Assembly (NCBI RefSeq): GCF_000765695.2
Contig: NZ_JRPB02000001.1
Location: 248,001 to 312,000 of the forward strand
DNA: 64,000 nucleotides
Origin: Helicobacter sp. MIT 11-5569
GTDB lineage: Bacteria > Campylobacterota > Campylobacteria > Campylobacterales > Helicobacteraceae
Direction: 5' to 3'
This document shows positions 8,237 through 16,835 of this stretch, piece after piece. The position numbers and the translations under genes were made by a program. The notes beneath the pieces are model-generated. The model saw nothing but the letters and a program-made list of their open reading frames with translations, did not search any database and was not told where the DNA came from. The first letter of the stretch is position 1, and each line of letters opens with the position of its first letter.

Positions 8237-9532
8237 ATGAAGCACAAAATGTTTTTAAAGTCTAAAAAAGGCTTTTTTGGGATTCCAAAAGGAGATTTAC
8301 ATGCTTTTGGAGGGCAATATATGCCAGAGATTCTCTACCCTGCATTAAAAGAACTTGAAGAAGGCTATTATAAATATGTTCTAAAATCCAAAGAATTCAA
8401 AGAAGAGCTACACACTTTGTATAGAGAATTTGTCGGGCGTCCGACACCTTTAATTTATGCCAAAAATGCAAGCAAGATTCTAAATAATGAGATTTATTTG
8501 AAGTTTGAAGGCTTAGCAAATACGGGCGCGCACAAAATCAATAATGCCATTGGGCAAGTTTTGTTGGCAAAAAAAATGGGCAAAACACGAATCATTGCAG
8601 AAACAGGTGCAGGACAACATGGGCTTGCCACAAGTGCTGCTTGCGCCAAACTTGGTATGGAATGCGTAGTGTTTATGGGTGCGCGCGATATTAAACGACA
8701 ATTCCCAAATGTGTTTAATATGGAGCTTCTAGGAGCAAAAGTTGTCAGTGTAGAGAGTGGAAGCCAGACACTTAAAGACGCTGTTAATGAAGCTTTAAGG
8801 GAATGGAGTAAAGAAAGCAAAAACACTTTTTATGTGCTTGGAAGCACGCTTGGACCTTATCCCTATCCTGATATAGTGCGTGAATTTCAAAGCATTATCA
8901 GCAAAGAGCTCACTAAACAAACTAGAAAGTTTTTCAAAGGCAATCCAGACATCATGATTGCTTGTGTAGGTGGGGGAAGCAACTCTTTGGGATTCTTTAA
9001 TCATTATTTAAAAAGTCAAGTGCGATTAATTGGAGTAGAAGCTGGAGGACGTGGCAGTGGTGCTGGAGAAAATGCTGCGCGAATGGATAATAAAAATGCG
9101 CATCTTGGTATTGCACAAGGCTACAAAAGCTTATTTTTAAGCGATAAATATGGAAACCTATTAGAAACTTATTCTATCTCGGCGGGACTTGATTATGCGG
9201 GGATTGGACCGCAACTTGCGCATTTAAAAGAGATTGGACGCATAGAGTTTTTGAGTGCTTTAGATAGTGAGGCATTGGAAGCTTTGCAATTCTTCGCCAA
9301 AACTGAGGGAATCCTTGCAGCTTTGGAATCTAGTCATGCGCTTGCAGGGGCTTTAAAGATTGCTAAAAGTGTAAAAAACAAAAAAATCATTGTAAATATT
9401 TCAGGCAGAGGAGATAAAGATATTTTTATCACTGCAAAAACCTTGCAAAAAGAGCGTTGGGCAGAATTTCTAAGTCAAGAAATTTATGAAATGCAAAATA
9501 CACTAACACCCACAAAAGGAATCCAAAAATGA
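8237..9532 (+). CDS. trpB: tryptophan synthase beta chain, 431 aa
   Basis: PLP enzyme that joins indole and serine to make tryptophan. Visible motifs are the N-terminal FGGQYMPEIL, RPTPLIYA, the Schiff-base lysine in NTGAHKINNAIGQ, AETGAGQHG, the phosphate-binding loop CVGGGSNSLG and the C-terminal SGRGDKD. The frame is open back to ATG 8162, but a promoter-like TAAAAT lies downstream of that codon, so ATG at 8237 is preferred; ATG at 8249 is also possible. It overlaps trpA by four bases (ATGA), so the alpha and beta subunits are made together. It is divergent from, and about 3 kb away from, the rest of the trp genes. Confidence 0.95.
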   Translation: MKHKMFLKSKKGFFGIPKGDLHAFGGQYMPEILYPALKELEEGYYKYVLKSKEFKEELHTLYREFVGRPTPLIYAKNASKILNNEIYLKFEGLANTGAHKINNAIGQVLLAKKMGKTRIIAETGAGQHGLATSAACAKLGMECVVFMGARDIKRQFPNVFNMELLGAKVVSVESGSQTLKDAVNEALREWSKESKNTFYVLGSTLGPYPYPDIVREFQSIISKELTKQTRKFFKGNPDIMIACVGGGSNSLGFFNHYLKSQVRLIGVEAGGRGSGAGENAARMDNKNAHLGIAQGYKSLFLSDKYGNLLETYSISAGLDYAGIGPQLAHLKEIGRIEFLSALDSEALEALQFFAKTEGILAALESSHALAGALKIAKSVKNKKIIVNISGRGDKDIFITAKTLQKERWAEFLSQEIYEMQNTLTPTKGIQK

Positions 9533-10320
9533 AAGAAATTGCTTTAATGGGGCATATTGTTGCGGGATTTCCAAACTTTGAAACAAGCCTAGAAGCAGCG
9601 TTTGGAATCTGTTTAGGTGGGGCTAAATATTTAGAAGTGCAATTTCCCTTTTCTGACCCAAATGCAGATGGAATCACAATCACTAATGCATGCGCAGTAG
9701 CACTTGAAAATGGATTTAATACAGATTTGGGATTTGAGTTTATCACCCAATTACAGCAAAAGCTTGCGCATAGTGGCATTACAACCAAATTATTAATTAT
9801 GACTTATGGGAATATTTTGTTTTGCTATGGTATAGAGAGTTTCCTTAAAAAAGCGAAACTTTGCGGGGTTTATGGACTAATTGTGCCAGATTTATCGTGG
9901 GGCAATGATGAAAAACTCTTTGCAAAAGCTAGAAAAATGGGCTTAGAAAATATTGCACTTATTGCACCACAAACCAAACCCAAACGCATAGAAAAGCTAA
10001 GCAATGCAAGTGGTGCATTTGTTTATGTAGTTGCACGCAATGGAATCACAGGTGATACCACACAAATTAATGAATCTTTAATGCAATATATTTGCGTTGT
10101 CAAAGCACATTGTCAAAAACCCATTGCACTAGGATTTGGAATCCAAAGCAAAGAACAAATTGACGCTTTGCGCGGAGTTGTGCCAATCGCTATTGTAGGG
10201 AGTGCCTTTGTGCGCTATATTGATAAAATATGCAAGAAAAGTGAGAATGCAAATGGTGAGATTGCTAATAAGCTTTGTGCTTTTACTCAAGGGCTTTGGG
10301 GGGAATCTAAAGAATCTTAG
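9529..10320 (+). CDS. trpA: tryptophan synthase alpha chain, 263 aa
   Basis: Cleaves indole-3-glycerol phosphate to indole, which passes to TrpB through the subunit tunnel. The catalytic Glu (KYLEVQFPFSDP) and Asp (DPNADG) are present, with the phosphate-binding ends YVVARNGITG and ALGFGIQSKEQ. Length is normal. The ATG overlaps the trpB stop. A short inverted repeat covers the stop codon and may end the transcript. Confidence 0.95.
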   Translation: MKEIALMGHIVAGFPNFETSLEAAFGICLGGAKYLEVQFPFSDPNADGITITNACAVALENGFNTDLGFEFITQLQQKLAHSGITTKLLIMTYGNILFCYGIESFLKKAKLCGVYGLIVPDLSWGNDEKLFAKARKMGLENIALIAPQTKPKRIEKLSNASGAFVYVVARNGITGDTTQINESLMQYICVVKAHCQKPIALGFGIQSKEQIDALRGVVPIAIVGSAFVRYIDKICKKSENANGEIANKLCAFTQGLWGESKES

Positions 10321-10323
10321 ATT
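10304..10323 (+). terminator. weak hairpin at the end of trpA
   Basis: AATCTAA, a six-base loop AGAATC, then TTAGATT form a perfect seven-pair stem over the trpA stop codon. There is no T-tract, so termination is uncertain. Confidence 0.3.
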
Positions 10324-10324
10324 A

Positions 10325-10510
10325 TCAAGAATCTTTATATGCTATGCTTTGAAAAATAAAAGCTCTTTTAAAATAAGTTTTGTAAATATAATTAATATTA
10401 AAACCAATATTTGTGATTTCTCTTAACTCTAAGCTAGGTTGGATTCTATTTTCACAACCGCTAAAAAGAAATGCTAAAACTAAAATAATAGTAGAGATTG
10501 ACTTTTTCAT
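10325..10510 (-). CDS. small predicted lipoprotein, 61 aa
   Basis: The N-terminus MKKSISTIILVLAFLFSGCEN is a signal peptide ending in a lipobox (LFSGC), so the product would be a lipid-anchored peptide of about 43 residues. An AAAGGAA ribosome site lies four bases before ATG 10510. The remainder (ELREITNIGFNINYIYKTYFKRAF) has no recognisable domain. It is convergent with trpA, only four bases from its stop. The overall design resembles the other tiny lipoprotein at 28967-29104, but the mature sequences are not obviously related. Confidence 0.55.
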   Translation of the reverse strand: MKKSISTIILVLAFLFSGCENRIQPSLELREITNIGFNINYIYKTYFKRAFIFQSIAYKDS

Positions 10511-10727
10511 CTTTATTCCTTTAAAATTAATTATTGAAATTTTAAAGGATACTTGTGAATTAAAAAGGGGGAAATTATTAAGTTTTTGTCAAGTTTTAGG
10601 ATTTTATTACAAGACTTACTCGCACTATTATAAACAAGGCAAAATGCGCGTTAGCAACTCATACAAACTTACAAATTTATAAATATGGAATCTCTACATA
10701 GCTTTAGCTTTCATTGCAAAATTGTAG

Positions 10728-11513
10728 CTACATTTGGATTCTTCCACTATGTGTATAAACATTTGCGCGCTCTCCCCTAGCAAACCCAACAAGCGTAACA
10801 CCTGTTTCTTGTGCAGCCTTTATTCCCATTAATGTCGCTGCTGCTTTTGAAATCACAATAGGAATATTGTGCATAACTGCTTTAATCACCATTTCAAGCG
10901 ATAATCTTCCGCTCACATAAAGCATACAATCACGTGTATTTAACCCCAACATACGCGCTTTTCCCATCACTTTATCAATAGCATTATGCCGACCAATATC
11001 TTCACAAACTAAGGTTTTATCTCCTAAAACTAGCATTGCTTTATGCACACAGCCTGTTTTGCTAAACAAAGGACTTGGGATTTCAAATTCCCTTAAATAC
11101 TTAAAAAGTATCGAAGGATTTAAAAGAATTTCAGATTCTACAAACCGCTCTACAATATGCCCTTCTAAATTTCCAGCAACACCTACGCAGCAACCTGAAG
11201 TTAATGTTTTCTCACGAAATAAATTTTCTAAATTTTCTGTATGAATCTCAGCTTCCATAGAGACGCTTTTGCCATCTTCTGCAATCTCTAAATGTTTGAT
11301 TTGAGAAATATCACTAAGAACACCTTCACTTATCAAAAACCCAACAAAATGAAAATCTTGCTCACTTGGGATACTCATAACTGAAAGTAATTTTCTACCA
11401 TTAAGATAAAACGCGATACGCTCTTCTGTGATAACATTATCGCTAACTACTCCCCCAACAAATCCATTGGGAGAGAGTTTTTCTATTGTTAATGTTTTAC
11501 AATAAGATTCCAT
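10728..11513 (-). CDS. fdhD: formate dehydrogenase accessory sulfurtransferase FdhD, 261 aa
   Basis: FdhD moves sulfur from a cysteine desulfurase to the molybdenum/tungsten-bisMGD cofactor before it enters formate dehydrogenase. Recognisable segments are ITEERIAFYLNGRKL, FLISEGVL, KTGCVHKAMLV, CEDIGRHNAIDKV, YVSGRLSLEMV and ISKAAATLMGIKAAQETGVTLVGFARG. The sulfur-carrying loop reads TSGCCVGVAG, with two adjacent cysteines rather than the CxxC of E. coli FdhD. It is the last gene of the fdh operon, and its ATG overlaps the fdhC stop (TAATG). Confidence 0.93.
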   Translation of the reverse strand: MESYCKTLTIEKLSPNGFVGGVVSDNVITEERIAFYLNGRKLLSVMSIPSEQDFHFVGFLISEGVLSDISQIKHLEIAEDGKSVSMEAEIHTENLENLFREKTLTSGCCVGVAGNLEGHIVERFVESEILLNPSILFKYLREFEIPSPLFSKTGCVHKAMLVLGDKTLVCEDIGRHNAIDKVMGKARMLGLNTRDCMLYVSGRLSLEMVIKAVMHNIPIVISKAAATLMGIKAAQETGVTLVGFARGERANVYTHSGRIQM

Positions 11514-12463
11514 TATGCAGCTGTTAGCTCTTTATAGTAATAGCTATGCAAAATTGCAATTTCTTCTTCACCCATATTTCCATCTATGATAGAATGTAAA
11601 GCACCTTCAATCGCAAATACTGCCATATAAATATGCGTAATTAATAACGCAATAATTAAGAATCCTAAAATATTATGCACCAATGCCATTAAACGCAAAG
11701 TGTCAATATCGGCAAACTGAAAGAACATATATGCTCCAGAAATTGCCATTACAAAACCACCAAGCGTGCATACCCAAAACCACATTTTTTGCCCTGCGTT
11801 AAATTTCCCCGCAGGAATAGGTTTTTTCTCCTTGCTTAAATATCCGCCCATAATCATAAGCCATTGAATATCATAAGCTTTTGGAAGTGCATCTTTTGCC
11901 CACATCAAAAACATCAAAGCGCCGAAAATAACAAAAAGTATTGTAGCGATTCCATGAACATCACGCGCAAAGCGCACAAATGCTCCACCGCCTAATTTAT
12001 CACCAAATACCATTGTTAATCCTGTTAGACAAATCAACACAAAAGGAATCGCTGCTGCCCAATGCACAAAAATATTGTAACTAGAAAACACGCGAATTTT
12101 CTTTCCATGTGTAAATTTCTTTTGTCCAACAATCATAAAATGCCCTAAAAAAGCTAGGATAACAAACACAATTAAAAGTGCAAAAATTGTTGCAAAATAA
12201 TGTCCTTGTAAAAGAGTAAAAATCTCCCCTAATCCACTTGCATTAGGAGAACCAATACCCCAACTCTTAATTGCCTCTACTTCAGGACCACCATAAAGGT
12301 AAGGATTTGCTAAATCCTCTTTTGTAAATAAAGCATTATTCCCTTTAATAACTTCAGCATACTGCTTGCCGCCCTCTTGTGGGACACTAGGATTTGCTGC
12401 AAACATAACACTTACAAAACCTGCAAGCATTACAAAGATTCTAAAGAATTTAAATAATCTCAT
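11513..12463 (-). CDS. fdhC: formate dehydrogenase cytochrome b subunit, 316 aa
   Basis: Membrane subunit that carries electrons from the periplasmic FdhAB to menaquinone. An N-terminal hydrophobic segment (FFRIFVMLAGFVSVMFAANPS) looks like a signal peptide. Four or more membrane helices follow from about residue 90, with histidines such as YNIFVHWAAAIPF, DVHGIATILF and LVHNILGFLIIALLITHIYMAVF that suit haem b ligation as in FdnI/FdoI-type subunits. It lies between fdhB (nine-base gap) and fdhD. Confidence 0.92.
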   Translation of the reverse strand: MRLFKFFRIFVMLAGFVSVMFAANPSVPQEGGKQYAEVIKGNNALFTKEDLANPYLYGGPEVEAIKSWGIGSPNASGLGEIFTLLQGHYFATIFALLIVFVILAFLGHFMIVGQKKFTHGKKIRVFSSYNIFVHWAAAIPFVLICLTGLTMVFGDKLGGGAFVRFARDVHGIATILFVIFGALMFLMWAKDALPKAYDIQWLMIMGGYLSKEKKPIPAGKFNAGQKMWFWVCTLGGFVMAISGAYMFFQFADIDTLRLMALVHNILGFLIIALLITHIYMAVFAIEGALHSIIDGNMGEEEIAILHSYYYKELTAA

Positions 12464-12472
12464 AGAATCCTC

Positions 12473-13102
12473 CTAGTTGCCATACGCTGTTTTCCATACA
12501 TTTGGAACGGCATTTGGGATATTTTCCCCACGCATTGTTGCACGATGTGTAATGATATTAGAAACTTCTTCACTACTTCCTGCTAACAATGCTTTTGTAG
12601 AACACATACTTGCACACATCGGAACTTTACCTTCTGCAATTCTGTTTTGTCCATAGAGTTTATATTCTTCTTCGCTATTTGTCTCTTCAGGACCACCAGC
12701 ACAAAATGTGCATTTGTCCATTGCTCCACGACTTTCAAAAACTCCATTTTTGGGGAATTGTGGCGCACCAAATGGGCAAGCATACAAACAATATCCGCAA
12801 CCAATACAAGTTTTCTTATCATGTAAAACAATGCCATCTGCACGGATGTAAAAACAATCCACAGGACATACTTGCGCACAAGGTGCGTCTGCACAATGCA
12901 TACAAGCTACAGAAACGGCACTTTCTTTACCAACTTGTCCTTCATTTAACACAACAACTCTACGGCGATTCACACCAACAGGCAAGTGATGCGCTTCTTT
13001 ACATGCAACATCGCATCCGTGGCACTCAATACAACGATTAGTATCACAATAGAATTTAATTCTTGAAAAATCTTCAAGATTCATAGGAATCGTATTACTC
13101 AT
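12473..13102 (-). CDS. fdhB: formate dehydrogenase iron-sulfur subunit, 209 aa
   Basis: Ferredoxin-like electron-transfer subunit linking FdhA to the cytochrome b. Four cysteine clusters for [4Fe-4S] centres can be read: CIECHGCDVAC, CMHCADAPCAQVCP, CIGCGYCLYACP, and CTFCAGG with a later CASMC. There is no signal peptide, as expected if it is exported together with the Tat-targeted FdhA. It starts ten bases after the fdhA stop. Confidence 0.94.
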   Translation of the reverse strand: MSNTIPMNLEDFSRIKFYCDTNRCIECHGCDVACKEAHHLPVGVNRRRVVVLNEGQVGKESAVSVACMHCADAPCAQVCPVDCFYIRADGIVLHDKKTCIGCGYCLYACPFGAPQFPKNGVFESRGAMDKCTFCAGGPEETNSEEEYKLYGQNRIAEGKVPMCASMCSTKALLAGSSEEVSNIITHRATMRGENIPNAVPNVWKTAYGN

Positions 13103-13112
13103 TTTCTACCCC

Positions 13113-15950
13113 CTATTGTGCTTTTTCAATACGGCATAAACCGCATTTTGTTTCTGGACAAGCAGAGTTATAATCAAAGCCATAGCTTGAAATCATATTT
13201 GCTGATTCACCAATTACATAAGGTTTTGTGCCTTCAGGATACATTTCAAGTCTTGATTTTCCTTGATCCATACCAGAGAAGTTTTGTGGCAGCCAAATAC
13301 TATTATAATCTACCCTTGTAGAAAGTTTTGCTTTGACCAAAATTCTAGTATCCATTGTTCCATACACCCAAACCATATCGCCATTTACAATATTTAGCTC
13401 TGCTGCTTTATCAGGGTGAATTTCAACAAACATTTCACCTTCAACCTCTGCTAAATATTTCGCACTTCTTGTTTCTGCACCTGTTCCCATATGTGCAACA
13501 AGACGCCCACTTAGCATATTAATTGGGAATTCATCGACCCAATTTTTGTTTTCTCCCAACTCTTTTTGGCGACTTCTATATTTGATATTTGCCCTAAAAT
13601 GATTAGGCTTATCAGGGAAGTTTGGATATTTATCTACCAAATCTCCTCTTACAGAATGTAAAGGCTCTCTATGTAATGGAATCTGATCATACCAATTCCA
13701 GGCTTTAGCTCTTGCTTTTCCATTTCCATAAGGGCAGATTCCAGCTTCTAATGCCTTTTCCACAAGAATATTATTACCAATTCCTAGAGCAAATGTTGAA
13801 CCTGCAATTTCTTCTTTTTCTTTCTCTGTTAGCTTAATACCTAAAGATTCTGCATTTGCCGCAGTTACAGGAGCATGCCCACCTTGATATTTTGCATCTG
13901 GTAAAGAACGTGGGGTTAGCATAGATTTTCCATCTGGACTTGTTACACCCCAATTTACACGGAATCCCATACCACCTTCCATAACAGGAATAGTATCATT
14001 ATACATTACTGGGGTTCCCGGATGCTTATCGCTCCAGCAAGGCCAAGGCAATCCATAATAATCATTTTTAAAAGGACCTGTTCCTCTTAATGTTACTTTA
14101 TCAAACATATGCCAATTTTCTTGGTGTGCTTTTAAACGCTCTGGACTCATTCCTTGCAAACCAATGCTTCTAATACTTTGTGTAAGCTCTGTTGTCGCGT
14201 CATCTGGCCAAATAAATTTATCTCTACCCTTAGATTTTGCAATATCGTAAAGTCTCCACTGCAATTTATCTAAGAATCCTAAACGCTCTGCTAAACCAAA
14301 CAAAAACTCCTCATCTGGGCGGCACTCAAATAAAGGTTCCATAACCTTGCTACGCCATTGATAACTTCTATTTGTCGCAGCCACAGAACCTGCTGTCTCC
14401 ATTTGTGATGCGGCTGGAAGCATAAAGAGATTATCTGTCCTATCACTATAAATTGCCAAGTCATTTACATAAGGATCTACAAAGACAACCAAATCAAGTT
14501 TATCCATAGCCTTTTTTTGTAAATCTAGCAATGAAACTGTTGTCATACCAGAACCAATTACAACTAACGCTCTAAGTTTAGTTCCACCATTATTTTCAGC
14601 ATTTTCTTCATCTAAAACACCAAATTTCCAAGTAGAGTGTGCAAATCCTGTTTTACCCATCATTTCTTTATCTTTGAAACGACCAAGCATCCATTCATAA
14701 TCTACACCCCAATGCTTACAGAAATGTCTCCAAGCTGGCTCTCCAAGCCCATAATATCCCGGAAGAGAATCCGCTAGATTATTCATATCTGAAGCACCTT
14801 GCACATTATCGTGTCCGCGTAAGATATTTACACCACCACCATTTTTACCAATATTTCCTAAGAACATTTGTAAAATCGGCATAATTCTAGTATTGCTTGT
14901 CCCAACTGTATGTTGTGTTAGACCTTGATTCCAAATCAAACTTGCAGGCTTTGCGGCTGCCATCTCTTCTGCAATATGACGAATCATATCTGCTGGGATT
15001 CCACACACATCTGCTGCAACTTCTGGGGGGAATTTTTTTGCCTCTTCCATAATATCTTCATAGCCATACACTCTATCTTTTAGATATTGCGCATCATAAA
15101 GATTATTTGTAATAATGTGATTTAATAATCCATAAGCAAAGGCAATATCTGTCCCACTTCTAATTCTATGGAACTCATCGCACTTAGCCGCTGTTTTTGT
15201 AAATCTAGGATCAATACAAACAAGTTTTGCGCCCTGCTCTTTTGCACGTAAAATATGCACCATAGATACAGGGTGATTGACTGCTGGGTTTGCTCCAATG
15301 ATAATAATATATTTTGAAAACATCATATCGCCAAGATGGTTTGTCATACCACCATACCCAAATGTATTTGCCACACCGGCAACTGTTGGGCTGTGTCAAA
15401 CTCTAGCGCAGTGATCTATATTATTTGTTCCAAAAAAAGCTGCAAATTTTCTAATGTAATAACTTTGCTCGTTAGAACATTTTGCACTTCCTAAAAACAT
15501 TACTGCATCAGGACCGCTTTCTTCATGGATTTGCTTAAGTTGTGCTGCAATTTTATCCATTGCCTCATCATACTTTAAACGCGCCCATTTTCCGTCTTTT
15601 TTCTCCAAAGGATAGCGCAATCTTGTCTCACTTCTTGCTCTATCAATCAAGTCAGCACCCTTACAGCAATGCCCACCTTGAGACACAGGATGATCTTGTG
15701 CAACTTCTTGGCGCACCCATACGCCATCAACAACTTCCGCCACAATTCCACAACCTACTGAACAATGCGTACAAATAGTTTTAATTTTTTGGGAATTTGG
15801 ATACCTTTCTTTTAGCTCTTGCGCAGTTGCTTGACGCATAGTTTTTTGACTATCATTACCCAAAGCTACGCTAGCACCTGCCAAACTTCCAAGAGCTGTC
15901 ATTTTCAAAAACGCACGTCTTGTTTGGCGTCTTTTAATTGCTTCGCTCAT
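13113..15950 (-). CDS. fdhA: selenocysteine-containing formate dehydrogenase catalytic subunit, 945 aa
   Basis: Mo/W-bisMGD enzyme oxidising formate in the periplasm. The gene is interrupted by TGA at 15396-15398. On both sides the frame is the same and the protein is continuous: HCARV, then Sec185, then HSPTVAGVANTFGYGG. This is the conserved active-site environment of Sec-type FdhA. The N-terminus carries a Tat signal (TRRAFLKMTALG), followed by the [4Fe-4S] ligands C60, C63, C67 and a fourth near residue 94. A SECIS-like hairpin lies just after the UGA. Automated annotation would split it into pieces of 184 and 753 residues. It is preceded by the small Tat protein and followed by fdhB. Confidence 0.95.
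15357..15398 (-). promoter_or_regulatory. Sec UGA codon and SECIS hairpin in fdhA
   Basis: UGA is at 15396-15398. After 13 bases an upper stem TTGCC/GGCAA (15378-15382 with 15368-15372) closes the five-base loop GGTGT. Below it, across an internal loop, CCCAA (15386-15390) pairs with TTGGG within 15357-15362. A GGU-containing apical loop shortly after the UGA is what bacterial SelB recognises. Pairing was worked out by eye. Confidence 0.75.
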
Positions 15951-15968
15951 AATTTTGCCTCACTTCTT

Positions 15969-16163
15969 TTATTTTGCAACAGAATAATACAAATCCCATT
16001 GCTTACTTTTTTGGTAAAGAATCTCTGTTTTTGGAGATTTTCCACGAACAAGATTCTCACTTGTGCCTTTTTTGCCACAACCTGCTAATGCAATACTTAC
16101 ACCTGCAGCAGCAACGGAAGTTTTCGCTGTGGTTTTAAGAAACTCACGCCTACTTTTTTCCAT
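15969..16163 (-). CDS. small twin-arginine protein of the formate dehydrogenase locus, 64 aa
   Basis: Belongs to the short Tat-signal proteins found beside formate dehydrogenase genes. The start MEKSRREFLKTTAKTSVAAAG is a Tat signal. It is followed by a hydrophobic stretch ending in ALAGCGKKG, where the cysteine could be a lipidation site. Only about 40 residues remain after it, including KSPKTEILYQKS. Its biochemical role is not established. It lies 18 bases upstream of fdhA, in the position it has in Campylobacter. Confidence 0.85.
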   Translation of the reverse strand: MEKSRREFLKTTAKTSVAAAGVSIALAGCGKKGTSENLVRGKSPKTEILYQKSKQWDLYYSVAK

Positions 16164-16232
16164 GTATTGGCTCCTTTATTTTGAGATTTGGGATAATCCC
16201 ACTAGGACTTTTGCGCAAAAGCCCTAGTCGAA

Positions 16233-16835
16233 TCACACATACACATCATTTTCAAACCGCATAAATCCTTCTAGCAAATCTGCTAATGCTAGATAATATT
16301 TCGCATCTTTGCGTTCTCTAATCTCATTAATTAATCCAAAATACGCATCTTTAATGAAGATAAAAACTTCTTTTGCAAGCTCTGTGTTTTCATTTTCGAT
16401 TAAATAACGCATAAAACCAAACAAGAATCCTAAATGCTCTTCACTCTCTCTAAACTCTGAAGTCTCTACCCTAACATCACTTTTCTTAAGGAGTGCGCGT
16501 ATTTTAAGAAGCGATTCCGCTCCAATACAATTTTCATAATAATGCGATAAATGCATTCCTACTTGCTTTCCTCCAAAAGGCAAGGCAAAAAGGCGTGAAA
16601 ATTCTTCTTTAAGATTCGCGATTCCATTTTTTTGCAATTCTTGTTGCAAAACCTGCATACTTGCTTCTGAATTATCATTTAAAGGGGCATTTTGCAAGAT
16701 TTCTAATTGTCTTTTTGCTAACTCCACGCGCTCATCTAAAAGCTCAAAAACAAACAAACCATAGAAAAAATCATAATAAAGCAAACGCGCATTTTTTAAA
16801 TCTTGTGCTTCTTGCGGACTTAAATTTTCAAACAT
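16233..16835 (-). CDS. TorD-family molybdoenzyme chaperone, 200 aa
   Basis: All-helical cytoplasmic chaperone of the TorD/DmsD type, expected to bind the FdhA Tat signal and hold it until the cofactor is loaded. The family pattern is visible in the N-terminal helices (RLLYYDFFYGLF), the central FSRLFALPFGGKQVGMHLSHYYENCIG and the EEHLGFLFGFMRYLIENE segment. ATG at 16835 is chosen because AAGGAG precedes it; the longer version needs a TTG codon. It overlaps the end of the ferredoxin gene upstream by eight bases. Confidence 0.82.
   Translation of the reverse strand: MFENLSPQEAQDLKNARLLYYDFFYGLFVFELLDERVELAKRQLEILQNAPLNDNSEASMQVLQQELQKNGIANLKEEFSRLFALPFGGKQVGMHLSHYYENCIGAESLLKIRALLKKSDVRVETSEFRESEEHLGFLFGFMRYLIENENTELAKEVFIFIKDAYFGLINEIRERKDAKYYLALADLLEGFMRFENDVYV

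Noticed and set aside
10413-10682. 89-codon plus-strand frame
   Set aside because: It runs antisense through the start of the small lipoprotein, whose ribosome site and lipobox are convincing; the plus frame has neither.
12610-13041. 143-codon plus-strand frame inside fdhB
   Set aside because: Antisense to a four-cluster ferredoxin gene; its His/Cys/Leu-rich composition is what the complement of that gene would give.
13113-15374. Separate 753-codon formate dehydrogenase gene
   Set aside because: It is the part of fdhA after the Sec codon, not an independent gene; there is no start or ribosome site at 15374.
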